A DNA stretch of 64,000 nucleotides from Bryobacteraceae bacterium (GTDB taxonomy: Bacteria; Acidobacteriota; Terriglobia; Bryobacterales; Bryobacteraceae), in assembly GCA_019187195.1 (NCBI GenBank), contig JABAQT010000060.1:38830-102829 (forward strand), written 5' to 3'. Position numbers and translations under genes: made by a program. Position 1 is the stretch's first letter. Every line of letters starts with the position of its first letter. Under the pieces are notes generated by a model. The model made no database searches. It saw only the letters and a program-made list of their open reading frames with translations, and was not told the DNA's origin. Shown piece by piece: positions 53,400-62,280 of this stretch.

Positions 53400-55847
53400 T
53401 CAACTCCCCACAATTGCCCCGGCCTGCTCGGCAACCTCGATCGCATGCTTGTGCTTGCACTCCGGATTCGGACACTGCGCCACCGGCCCCGCTTTCAGCC
53501 ACTTCTCGATCATGTACTCGCCGCCGCATTCCGGGCACTTTTCATTGAGCGGCTTGCCCCACGCCACGAAGTCACACTCCGGATACCGGTTGCACCCATA
53601 GAACGTCTTGCCCCGCTTCGAGCGCCGTTCAATAATGTCCCCCTCGTGGCACTTCGGACACCGCACACCGATCGTCTTCTGCTTTACGTACTTGCAGGTG
53701 GGGTAGTTGCTGCACGCCGTGAACTCTCCGAAACGCCCGTATTTCAGCGCCAGATGGTTCCCGCAAACCGGACACTTCTCCTCGAGCGGCACATCCGCCT
53801 TCTTCTGCTCCTTATCCCCGATCCGCTTCGTCGTCTTGCAATCGGGATAGCCCGAGCACGCGTAAAACGTGCCGAACCGCCCCTTCTTCAAAACCATCGG
53901 ACGCCCGCAGTTCTCGCAGTACTCCTCGTCGCCCTGCTCGGTGAACCCCACCTTGTCCACATCCGGCAGATCCACCGTCAGCTCGCGCGTGTTCGTGCAC
54001 TCCGGATAACCCGTGCAGGCGATGAAGCTCCCGTGCCGCCCCCACTTGATCACCATCGGCTTGCCGCACTTGTCGCAAACCAGGTCCGTCGGCTTCTCCA
54101 TGCGCTTGATATCGGTCATGTTCCGCTCGGCGTGTTCCAGATCCTTCTCGAACTTGCCGTAGAACTCCGTCAGCGCTTCCCGCCAGTCGATCTTCCCGTC
54201 CTCGATCTCGTCCAACTCCTCTTCCATCCGCGCCGTGTAGCGGACATCGAAGATATCGTCGAAACTCTCCACCAGCAGGTCCGTCACCACCATCCCCAGT
54301 TCGGTCGGAACGAAACGCCCGCCTTCCTTCTTCACGTACTCCCGCTCCTGGATCGTCGAGAGTATCGATGCGTACGTCGACGGCCGCCCAACGCCATCCG
54401 ACTCCAGTTCCTTCACCAGCGTCGCTTCGTTGAACCGCGGCGGCGGCTCCGTGAAATGCTGCTCCGGTTCGATCGAGCGGAACTTGAGCGTCTCCCCTGG
54501 TTCCACCTGCGGCAGGCGGTTCTTCAGTTCCTCGTCCTCGTCGTCCTTCTGGTCCTTCCCCTCTTCATACACCGCCAGAAAGCCGTCGAACTTCGGTACG
54601 CTTCCCGTGGCCCGGAACAGATACCGGTTGCCGTCGCTTCCCTCGGCCCTCACCTCGATCGTCGTCTGGTCGAACACGGCCGGCATCATCTGTGACGCCA
54701 CAAACCGCATCCAGATCAGCCGGTACAGCTTCCATTCATCCTCGGCCAGCAGTCCCTGCAACTCGTCCGGCGCGCGATGCGCATACGTCGGCCGGATCGC
54801 TTCGTGCGCGTCCTGCGCGTCCTTCTTGCTCCGGTAAAAATTCGGCGACGAAGGCAGGTACTCCGCTCCGTAGCGTTTCCCGATCACCTCCCGCGCTTCC
54901 GCCAGCGCTTCCGCCGAAACCCGCGTCGAGTCCGTTCGCATGTAGGTGATCAGACCCACCGAGCCCTCGCCCGGCAGTTCGATCCCCTCATACAGCCGCT
55001 GCGCCAGCATCATCGTCCGCTTCACCGAAAACCGCAGCTTCCGCGCCGCCTCCTGCTGCAGCGTCGAGGTGATGAATGGAGGAACCGCGTTGCGCCTCTT
55101 CTCCTTCGTCACCACCGAATCGGTAACGTAGGACGCGCCGTCAAGCGCCGCTACTATCGCGTCCGCCTCGCCCTGGTTCCCAATCTCCACGTTGCCGTCG
55201 TTGCGTTTGACAAGCCTCGTGTGCAAAACCGGCGGCTTCTTCCCGTTCAACTGGACATCGATCGTCCAGTACTCTTCCTTCTCGAATGCCCGGATTACCC
55301 TCTCGCGCTCCACAATCAGCCGCAGAGCCACTGTTTGCACGCGCCCCGCCGACAACCCGCGCCGCACCTTGTCCCACAGCAGCGGGCTGATCTTGTAGCC
55401 CACCAGCCGGTCCAGCACGCGCCGCGCCTGCTGCGCGTTCACCAGGTTCGCGTTCACCTCCGCCGGCTTCTCGAAAGCCCTCTCGATCGCCGCTGGCGTA
55501 ATCTCGTTGAACCGCACCCGGTAGATGGGCGGCCCGTTCTTCCCCCGCGCCTCCAACTCCTCCCTCAGGTGATAGCAGATCGCCTCCCCTTCCCTGTCAG
55601 GGTCAGCCGCCAGATAGACGCTCTCCGCTCCCTTGGCCGCCGCCTTCAACTCACCAATGAGCTTCTTCTTCCCTTCAATAACGATGTACTTTGGTTCGAA
55701 GTCGCGATCCGTGGCGACCGCGAGATCGTTCTTGGGCAGATCCTTGATGTGGCCCAATGATGCCTTGACGACAAAATTCTTGCCAAGATATTTGCCAATC
55801 GTCTTCGCCTTTGTCGGCGATTCAACGATGACCAGAGACTTTGCCAT
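53400..55847 (-). CDS. topA: DNA topoisomerase I
   Basis: 815 residues, type IA. It starts MAKSLVIVESPTKAKTIGKY; the TOPRIM acidic motif is YLAADPDREGEAICYHLREE; the active-site Tyr lies in GLITYMRTDSTRVS. The C-terminus has five tetracysteine zinc ribbons, the last beginning KCPECGGEYM. It relaxes negative supercoils. It sits 21 bp after dprA on the same strand, a common bacterial pairing. Confidence 0.98.
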   Translation of the reverse strand: MAKSLVIVESPTKAKTIGKYLGKNFVVKASLGHIKDLPKNDLAVATDRDFEPKYIVIEGKKKLIGELKAAAKGAESVYLAADPDREGEAICYHLREELEARGKNGPPIYRVRFNEITPAAIERAFEKPAEVNANLVNAQQARRVLDRLVGYKISPLLWDKVRRGLSAGRVQTVALRLIVERERVIRAFEKEEYWTIDVQLNGKKPPVLHTRLVKRNDGNVEIGNQGEADAIVAALDGASYVTDSVVTKEKRRNAVPPFITSTLQQEAARKLRFSVKRTMMLAQRLYEGIELPGEGSVGLITYMRTDSTRVSAEALAEAREVIGKRYGAEYLPSSPNFYRSKKDAQDAHEAIRPTYAHRAPDELQGLLAEDEWKLYRLIWMRFVASQMMPAVFDQTTIEVRAEGSDGNRYLFRATGSVPKFDGFLAVYEEGKDQKDDEDEELKNRLPQVEPGETLKFRSIEPEQHFTEPPPRFNEATLVKELESDGVGRPSTYASILSTIQEREYVKKEGGRFVPTELGMVVTDLLVESFDDIFDVRYTARMEEELDEIEDGKIDWREALTEFYGKFEKDLEHAERNMTDIKRMEKPTDLVCDKCGKPMVIKWGRHGSFIACTGYPECTNTRELTVDLPDVDKVGFTEQGDEEYCENCGRPMVLKKGRFGTFYACSGYPDCKTTKRIGDKEQKKADVPLEEKCPVCGNHLALKYGRFGEFTACSNYPTCKYVKQKTIGVRCPKCHEGDIIERRSKRGKTFYGCNRYPECDFVAWGKPLNEKCPECGGEYMIEKWLKAGPVAQCPNPECKHKHAIEVAEQAGAIVGS

Positions 55848-55868
55848 AACTACCTGTGAAAAAACCTC

Positions 55869-57011
55869 TTACCAGACCTTTATGAACTGCTTCCCGGCAA
55901 GTTGCCGGACCAGCCCGAGCATCTCGAGCTCGAAAAGAGCCGCAATCAGCTCCGACGATGAATACTGTGGCAGATTTTCCAATATAACGTCAACGTGCAG
56001 CGCCTCGTCCACCGCCAGCAATTCCAGCAGCGAACGCCCCGCCGCCGATTCTATTTCCGGCGTAAGACTCTGCTGCTCAGCAACTTGCCGCCCTCCCTTC
56101 ATTGCCCCTAGCCGCCGCCGGTCCCCTGCCGAAAGTTCGCTCAGCACATCTTCCGCCTCCTGCACCAGCTTCGCCCCCTGCTTAATTAACAAATTCGGAC
56201 TCCAACTCATTTTTGACGTGATGTTCCCTGGCACCGCAAACAACTCCCTCCCCTGCTCCACCGCCAGACGCGCCGTTATCGCCGACCCCGAATACTTCGC
56301 CCCTTCCACCACCACGATTCCAACCCCCAACCCGCTCACCACCCGGTTCCGCACCGGAAAATTCTGCGGATACGGCGGCGTCCCCATCGGAAACTCCGAC
56401 ACCAGTAACCCCTTCGCCCCTATCTCCTCGGCCAACTTCCGGTTCTCGGCTGGATACACCATGTCCACCCCGCACCCCAACACCGCTACCGTCCCGCCGC
56501 CAACCTCGAGCGCCGCCTTGTGGGCCGCCGTATCAATCCCCCTCGCCATCCCGCTCACCACCGTCAGGCCCGTCATTGCAAGCTCACGCGATAACCGGTC
56601 GCTCGCCGCCATCCCATATGCCGTCGGACGCCTCGTCCCCACCACGCCGATCATCACACTATCCAGTAATTCGATGCGTCCGCGGCAAAAAAGTAGCGGA
56701 GGGGGGTCGAAGATCGACCGTAGCCGCTTCGGATACCGCCCCTCGAGCAGCGGAATCATCACCGCCCCGCACCGCAGCATCTTCTCCTGCTGCGTCGCCG
56801 CATCCTCGAATGTGCACCCGCTCAGGATGCTCCGCGCCGTCGCGGCCGCCAGTCCCAGGGACTCGAGTTCGGACAGGCTCGATCGGAAAACCTCCCGCGG
56901 ACCTTGGAACTGCTCGATCAGTTGCCCTGCCTTGCGGCTTCCAAGCCCCGGCACCAGTTGCAGCGCCAGCCAATAAAGTTGTTCATCTTGGGTAGTCTGG
57001 ATAGCGGACAT
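55869..57011 (-). CDS. dprA: DNA-processing protein DprA
   Basis: 380 residues. The N-terminal HhH-like region LQLVPGLGSRKAGQLIEQF, the Rossmann-like core (MIGVVGTRRPTAYGMAAS, GLTVVSGMARGIDTAAHKAA, TVAVLGCGVDMVYPAENRKL, VVVEGAKYSGSAITARLAVE), and a C-terminal winged helix are present. DprA loads RecA on incoming single-stranded DNA during transformation. ATG 57011 is chosen; a GTG at 57068 would add an implausible tail. Confidence 0.95.
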   Translation of the reverse strand: MSAIQTTQDEQLYWLALQLVPGLGSRKAGQLIEQFQGPREVFRSSLSELESLGLAAATARSILSGCTFEDAATQQEKMLRCGAVMIPLLEGRYPKRLRSIFDPPPLLFCRGRIELLDSVMIGVVGTRRPTAYGMAASDRLSRELAMTGLTVVSGMARGIDTAAHKAALEVGGGTVAVLGCGVDMVYPAENRKLAEEIGAKGLLVSEFPMGTPPYPQNFPVRNRVVSGLGVGIVVVEGAKYSGSAITARLAVEQGRELFAVPGNITSKMSWSPNLLIKQGAKLVQEAEDVLSELSAGDRRRLGAMKGGRQVAEQQSLTPEIESAAGRSLLELLAVDEALHVDVILENLPQYSSSELIAALFELEMLGLVRQLAGKQFIKVW

Positions 57012-57097
57012 AAACAGGAGTGGCACGGGGAACGCCGGAATCTCACCACGGCTCGGCCACCCCTCCACCTCCGCCCGCGGAACAGGTATCTTCAGAC

Positions 57098-58990
57098 ATG
57101 CTCATCTATCTTATACTTCTGCTTTCTCTCATCCTTCCGCCCGCCGGAGCCGCCGAGTTCCACGTCGCAACCAACGGCGACGACGCCAACAACGGAACCC
57201 GTCAATCACCTCTGCGCACCATCTCCGCCGCGGCGCGCCTGGCGCAACCCGGAGATACCGTCACCGTCCACGCGGGCACATACCGCGAGCGCGTCACCCC
57301 GCCTCGTGGAGGAACCCTCCAAGCCCGAATCACCTACCAGGCCGCTCCCGGCGAGGAGGTCTTCCTCAAGGGATCCGAAATGGCGCGCGGCTGGAAGCTC
57401 TATCGCGGCAACGTCTGGGCGCTCACCCTCCCGAATGCGTTCTTCAAAGGCTACAACCCCTACACGGACACGATCACCGGTGACTGGTTCACGGACAAGG
57501 GCCGTCCCCACCACACCGGAGAAGTCTACCTCAACGGCAAGGCATTGCTTGAAGCCGCCTCGCTCGAACACACCCTTCACCCCCAACCCCTGCCCGGAGC
57601 CCGCGACCAGGAGGCTTCCACCTGGGTGTGGTTCCCCTCGATCGACGAAACCTCCACCACAATTTACGCCAACTTCCACGGCAGGGACCCCAACAAGGAA
57701 ACCGTCGAGATCAACGTTCGCGACAGCGTCTTTTATCCCAACCGCCCCGGCATCAACTACATCACCGTCCGCGGTTTCCATATGAGCCATGCCGCCACGC
57801 AGTGGGCCGCCCCCACGGCCGAACAAATCGGCCTCATCGGAACTCACTGGAGCAAAGGCTGGATCATCGAGAACAACATCATCAGTGACTCCAAGTGCTC
57901 CTGCGTCACGCTCGGCAAGGACCGCGCCACCGGCTATAACGTCTGGATGAACAACCCGAAAAAGGATGGAGCCACCCACTATAACGAAGTGATCCTCCGC
58001 GCCCTCCATGCCGGATGGTCCCGCGAGAACATCGGCTCCCACATCGTTCGCGGCAACACTATCTTCAATTGTGAACAGGCAGGCATCGCCGGCAGTATGG
58101 GAGCCGTCTTCAGCCGCATCACCGGCAACCACATCCACAACGTCTGGGCCAAACGCCAGTTCACCGGAGCCGAAATGGCAGGCATCAAGCTCCACGGAGC
58201 CATCGATGTCCTAATTGCGAACAACCGCATCCACAACGCCGGACGCGGCCTTTGGATGGACTGGATGGCCCAGGGAACCCGCATCAGTTCCAACCTCCTC
58301 TACGACAACACCACCGACGACCTCTTTGTCGAAGTCGACCACGGCCCCTTCCTCGTTGACAACAACCTCTTCCTCTCCTCCGTCAGCCTCCTCGACATGT
58401 CCGAGGGCGGAGCCTACGCTCACAACCTGTTCGCCGGCCGCCTCGTAAGCCGCCCCGAACTCAAGCGCTGGACTCCCTACCACCTGCCCCATTCGACGGC
58501 CCTCGCCGGCGTCACCCTCACCAACGGCGGCGATAACCGTTTCTACAACAACATTTTCATCGGCCGCCCCGTCGAGCCGGCCCTCCGCAACCCCGGCGAC
58601 CTCACCATGTCCGGTTATGGCCTCTGGATCTACAACCCTCGTGCCTACCCCTCCACCGCCGCCGGCAATGTCTACCTCAACGGAGCCCTCCCCTACATGT
58701 CCGAACAGGGGCCCCTTCATCTGAGCAACGTGCCCGAACCCGCGCTCGAAGAGACGGGAAAAGAGGTCCGCCTCCGCCTCTCTCTCCCACCTCTTGGGGA
58801 CGCCGCCACCCAACTCGTCACCTCGGCGCTCCTTGGTACAACCGTTATCGCCGAAACCGGCTACACCGAACCCGGCGGCGAACCGCTGGCGATCGGCAAG
58901 GACTACTTCGGAAAACCCCGAAACCAGGGAAAACCTCATCCCGGACCCTTCGCCTCCCATCTCCCTGGCGCAACAATCCGCGTCTGGTGA
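57098..58990 (+). CDS. Large secreted parallel beta-helix protein (DUF1565-type)
   Basis: 630 residues. A signal peptide (MLIYLILLLSLILPPAGAAE) precedes the DUF1565-like entry motif FHVATNGDDANNGTRQSPLR and TVHAGTYRERV. Beta-helix coils follow (WIIENNIISDSKCSCVTLG, SHIVRGNTIFNCEQAGIAG, VLIANNRIHNAGRGLWMDW). The fold and acidic loops resemble polysaccharide lyases and GH families with beta-helices, but no active site can be assigned. A small beta domain ends the chain. Confidence 0.88.
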   Translation: MLIYLILLLSLILPPAGAAEFHVATNGDDANNGTRQSPLRTISAAARLAQPGDTVTVHAGTYRERVTPPRGGTLQARITYQAAPGEEVFLKGSEMARGWKLYRGNVWALTLPNAFFKGYNPYTDTITGDWFTDKGRPHHTGEVYLNGKALLEAASLEHTLHPQPLPGARDQEASTWVWFPSIDETSTTIYANFHGRDPNKETVEINVRDSVFYPNRPGINYITVRGFHMSHAATQWAAPTAEQIGLIGTHWSKGWIIENNIISDSKCSCVTLGKDRATGYNVWMNNPKKDGATHYNEVILRALHAGWSRENIGSHIVRGNTIFNCEQAGIAGSMGAVFSRITGNHIHNVWAKRQFTGAEMAGIKLHGAIDVLIANNRIHNAGRGLWMDWMAQGTRISSNLLYDNTTDDLFVEVDHGPFLVDNNLFLSSVSLLDMSEGGAYAHNLFAGRLVSRPELKRWTPYHLPHSTALAGVTLTNGGDNRFYNNIFIGRPVEPALRNPGDLTMSGYGLWIYNPRAYPSTAAGNVYLNGALPYMSEQGPLHLSNVPEPALEETGKEVRLRLSLPPLGDAATQLVTSALLGTTVIAETGYTEPGGEPLAIGKDYFGKPRNQGKPHPGPFASHLPGATIRVW

Positions 58991-59113
58991 TTACATCCCT
59001 CCGTTCAGCCGGCATCGAGTCACACCCCTCGAAAAAAGTTCCGTGTTGAACCCAAAAGACTTACCACGCGCTCTGCCGTATTTCTCAATCCGCCATGCTA
59101 GCTTCGGGCCAGC

Positions 59114-59761
59114 ATGGACGATACGCTCTACGCCGGCCTCAGCCCCGCCCAGGCTCGAGTAGCCCTCTCCCTCGCCTCGGGAGCCTCCCTCTCCCACGCC
59201 GCCAGATCCTCCGGCGTCGGCCGCACCACCATCTACGCCTGGCTCAAGGACAACCCCCACTTCTCCGCCGCCATCGAACACGCCAAAATGGAATACATCG
59301 CCACCCTCCGCGACCGCGTCCGCGACCTCTCCGCCAAAGCCCTCGACACCCTCGACGCCATCCTCGACGATCCCTCCGTTCACCCCTCCGTCCGCCTCAA
59401 AGCCGCCCTCGCCGTCCTGAACCGCCCCCACTTCCCTGACCAGGGCTGGCACCTTCCGGAAAAGACCAACCACCCCGGCGACGAGCAGGCCCTCGAAACT
59501 CTCGCCCAACTCGAGTTCTCCCACCGCCAGGCCCGCTACGCCCAAACCGTCCTCGATCACATCGTCGAGGCCGGACTTGCCCACCCCCCCACCTCCCCCG
59601 AGCCCCGAACACATCCGGACACTTCCGAACAGCAAACACAGCCTGTCCGTCCCACCCCGCGCCCCTCGCGCAACGAACCCTGCCCCTGTGGCTCCGGACT
59701 CAAGTTCAAGCGCTGTTGCCTCAACAAACCCCGCCCCTCCTCCGAAAGATCATCCGGATGA
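59114..59761 (+). CDS. HTH protein with C-terminal SEC-C zinc motif
   Basis: 215 residues. The N-terminal helix-turn-helix (ALSLASGASLSHAARSSGVG then RTTIYAWLKDNPHFSAAIEH) resembles phage terminase small-subunit or transposase-type HTH domains, followed by a helical region and a Pro-rich linker. It ends in a textbook SEC-C motif (RNEPCPCGSGLKFKRCC). The combination suggests a DNA-binding protein with a SecA-type zinc tail. Codon use and GC match the neighbours, and there are no phage genes nearby. Confidence 0.8.
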   Translation: MDDTLYAGLSPAQARVALSLASGASLSHAARSSGVGRTTIYAWLKDNPHFSAAIEHAKMEYIATLRDRVRDLSAKALDTLDAILDDPSVHPSVRLKAALAVLNRPHFPDQGWHLPEKTNHPGDEQALETLAQLEFSHRQARYAQTVLDHIVEAGLAHPPTSPEPRTHPDTSEQQTQPVRPTPRPSRNEPCPCGSGLKFKRCCLNKPRPSSERSSG

Positions 59762-59816
59762 AGCACCGGCCACTTCTCCTGAGAACGCACGGCCTTTGCG
59801 GCCACATTCTCTTACA

Positions 59817-60587
59817 GTGCTCCCTTGGATCTTCTTCTTTCTCGCCTACTGCTGCGGCGAACGCTTCGCCCCCCAATATTCAGCCGCCACGGTCGTGCAT
59901 GCCGCCACCGCCCTCCCCATCCTCGCCCCCAACGCCTTCGCCTCCATCTACGGAAAGGATCTGGCCTACACCACACGCGCCATCGCCTCGACCGACCTCG
60001 CCGGCGGCCTGCTTCCCACTGTCCTTCCCTCGACCGGAGTCCGCGTTCTCGTCGACGGCCTCGCCGCTCCCATCTGGTATGTCTCCCCCACCCAGATCAA
60101 CTTCCTCATGCCCGGCATCCTCGGAAACAATCCCAGGGTCAGAATTCTCGTCACCCTCGATGGCAAAGCCGGCCCGGAAGTCGAGTGCCGGCTCGTTCCC
60201 CTCGCCCCCGGCCTGTTTGCCCTCGACCCGGAAACCGTCATCGCCACCCGCCTCGACGGCGCCCTCATCCGCGATTCCTCCCCTTCCGCCCCCGGAATGG
60301 ACATCGTCCTCTATGCCACCGGACTCGGCCCCACCATCCCCGATACTCCCTACCGCCAACTCGCCCCCTCCGCCGCCCCGCTCCTTTACCGCCCCTCCTT
60401 CGAGGTCCTTCTCAACGGAACACCCGTCCCCGGCAACCGCATCCGCTATGCCGGCGCCGCCCCCGGCTTCGCCGGACTCTACCAGATCAATCTCTGGCTT
60501 CCCGATAACACTCCCGCCAATCCGGAAATCCAACTCCGGATCAGCGGCGTGCTGAGTCCGCCCGGCCTCCATCTCCCGCTGCGGTAA
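59817..60587 (+). CDS. TIGR03437-family secreted protein (Solibacter type)
   Basis: 256 residues from GTG 59817, giving a signal-like N-terminus (VLPWIFFFLAYCCGERFAP). The TIGR03437 domain follows: APNAFASIYGKDLA, VRVLVDGLAAPIWYVSPTQI, NFLMPGILGNNPRVRILVTL, VLYATGLGP and GFAGLYQINLWLPD. This domain is greatly expanded in Solibacter and its relatives, normally as a C-terminal module; here it makes up almost the whole protein. Function unknown. The start lies 55 bp after the HTH/SEC-C gene stop. Confidence 0.88.
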   Translation: MLPWIFFFLAYCCGERFAPQYSAATVVHAATALPILAPNAFASIYGKDLAYTTRAIASTDLAGGLLPTVLPSTGVRVLVDGLAAPIWYVSPTQINFLMPGILGNNPRVRILVTLDGKAGPEVECRLVPLAPGLFALDPETVIATRLDGALIRDSSPSAPGMDIVLYATGLGPTIPDTPYRQLAPSAAPLLYRPSFEVLLNGTPVPGNRIRYAGAAPGFAGLYQINLWLPDNTPANPEIQLRISGVLSPPGLHLPLR

Positions 60588-60590
60588 ACC

Positions 60591-61220
60591 CTACCGCACT
60601 CTCAGAATCTCACCCCACATGATCGTAAAGGCTTCCACGTCGCCTTCAAACGTCTTTCCCGCCCGCACCTGAACCGGCCGCCCCATGGGCATCGCCTGCC
60701 TCATGTCCGGTAGCCCCGAACCGATATAGCGCGTGTCCTGCCGCAGTTGTATCACCTGCCGGACTCCGGAACGATTGCGCAGCACAATGGACCCCTCCTC
60801 CACGCGTAGGATGATCCCCGTAAACAGCAGGTTCCCCCGCGGAGCGAACGATTCCGTCGGACTGTAGGCGGTCTGCGCATGAGGGTGAGGCCGCGGCGCG
60901 CGCTGCTTCCCATCCGCCACCACCCGCACGATCAGCGCCCTGCAACGCGGCGGCTCCGCCGTCCGCTCGGAGAGAATCTCCAGGTTCTCCCCCTTGGCGA
61001 TCCCGCTTACATACGTGCGCCGGTGATCCTGCTCGAAATACGTCTTGCTCGTGAACCGGCACCGGTGCTCCTGAAGATCGGCCGTATGAAATCGGAATGT
61101 CCCGTTCTCTTCGGCCCCCACCCAGTCCTGAAAAACTCCACGCACAAGGGGAGCAGGCGGACGGTCCTGGGCAAGACCGCACCCCGCCGCCATGAACAGC
61201 CCGAATAGCTGCCTCCACAT
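60591..61220 (-). CDS. Secreted hypothetical protein (OB/DUF5666-like)
   Basis: 209 residues with a signal peptide (MWRQLFGLFMAAGCGLAQ). The rest is beta-rich, with stretches such as LLFTGIILRVEEGSIVLRNR and MPMGRPVQVRAGKTFEGDVE that resemble small OB-like DUF5666 domains. No function is recognised. It converges with the TIGR03437 gene (3 bp gap). Confidence 0.75.
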   Translation of the reverse strand: MWRQLFGLFMAAGCGLAQDRPPAPLVRGVFQDWVGAEENGTFRFHTADLQEHRCRFTSKTYFEQDHRRTYVSGIAKGENLEILSERTAEPPRCRALIVRVVADGKQRAPRPHPHAQTAYSPTESFAPRGNLLFTGIILRVEEGSIVLRNRSGVRQVIQLRQDTRYIGSGLPDMRQAMPMGRPVQVRAGKTFEGDVEAFTIMWGEILRVR

Positions 61221-61273
61221 TCCCAATCGGCGCCTCTGCTGATCATCTTACACAAACCCGCCCCGCGACGCCG

Positions 61274-62128
61274 TCAAAAGAACGCCCGCATCGCCCCGAA
61301 CTCGTTCTGAAACTCCAAGAGGATTCGCCCCGCTTCCTCCTTCAACCCCGCCTCGGCCAACACCTCCTCCGCCGTCCCCTCCGTCAGGGAAGCGCACGCC
61401 GGTATCATCACGCCCAGCCGGTTTACCACCTTGTGCGCCACCAGAAGCAGTCCGCCGAGATCCATCTCCCCGTCTTCCTCCCCGCTCCCGCCACTCTGGT
61501 TCCCTACCGCCCTCTGAATATCAGCCGGCAGCTTCCACTCCCCCAAGGCAGCCGCCCCCAGTTCCGTATGCCGGCATCCGATGTGGAAGTACTCCGCCTC
61601 CTCCATCGTCAGCTCGCTCGAACCCTGATATGTGGCCAGGATCATGTCATAATGTTCCGGCAGCCCGATGGCGATCATCAACTTCCCCACCGCATGCAGC
61701 AATCCCGCCGTGAAAGCACCCTCCGGATACCGTACTCTCACCCGCTGCGCAAGCTGATCCGCCATCACCGCCGTCGCCACCGAGTGCAGGTTGAACGCCC
61801 CCTGCGGCCACGTCTTCGGCGTCTTCACCATCTTCCACATCCGCGCCACCGACAAACTCAATGCCACGTTCCGCAACTTGTTCAGCCCCAGTATCGAAAC
61901 CGCGTGCCGCACCGAATTGATCGTCCCGCTGCGCGCGTAAAGCGCCGAATTCACCAGCTTCAATACATGACCCGTCAGCACCGTGTCTTTCTCGATAATC
62001 GTGGCTATCTCCTTCAGGAATACGTCCTCCTTCGCCAGACTCGCCAGCAGCCGGCTCAGCGTCGGCGAAAACGGCGGCAGTTGGTTCAGTGTCCGAAAAG
62101 CCCGCTCACGCAGGTCCTGTTTGCTCAT
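61274..62128 (-). CDS. HDOD-domain signalling protein
   Basis: 284 residues. HDOD pattern: LNQLPPFSPTLSRLLASLAK, ATIIEKDTVLTGHVLKLVNS, SVRHAVSILGLNKLRNVALS, and GAFTAGLLHAVGKLMIAIGL, where the HD-type metal ligands are changed, as is normal for HDOD. These proteins take part in second-messenger or motility signalling, usually without catalysis. ATG 62128 is preferred; ATG 62224 would overlap the neighbouring promoter region. Confidence 0.9.
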   Translation of the reverse strand: MSKQDLRERAFRTLNQLPPFSPTLSRLLASLAKEDVFLKEIATIIEKDTVLTGHVLKLVNSALYARSGTINSVRHAVSILGLNKLRNVALSLSVARMWKMVKTPKTWPQGAFNLHSVATAVMADQLAQRVRVRYPEGAFTAGLLHAVGKLMIAIGLPEHYDMILATYQGSSELTMEEAEYFHIGCRHTELGAAALGEWKLPADIQRAVGNQSGGSGEEDGEMDLGGLLLVAHKVVNRLGVMIPACASLTEGTAEEVLAEAGLKEEAGRILLEFQNEFGAMRAFF

Positions 62129-62245
62129 TGGCGGCGCTGTCACAATCCCCTCATCGGCCACGCCCTGCCTCACACCCGCACGAAGATAAAAAAATGACGG
62201 ATTCCATCTTTCCGCCACCTTCATGAAGAGACCTTCACAAAACCC

Positions 62246-62274
62246 AAGACATCACCGCTTCCGTACCGTACACT
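62246..62274 (+). promoter_or_regulatory. Putative promoter of the TonB-type gene, leaderless-type
   Basis: AAGACA (62246-62251), 17 nt spacer, TACACT (62269-62274), then 6 nt to ATG 62281. No Shine-Dalgarno is present, so transcription may begin at or beside the ATG. Confidence 0.45.
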
Positions 62275-62280
62275 GGTACT

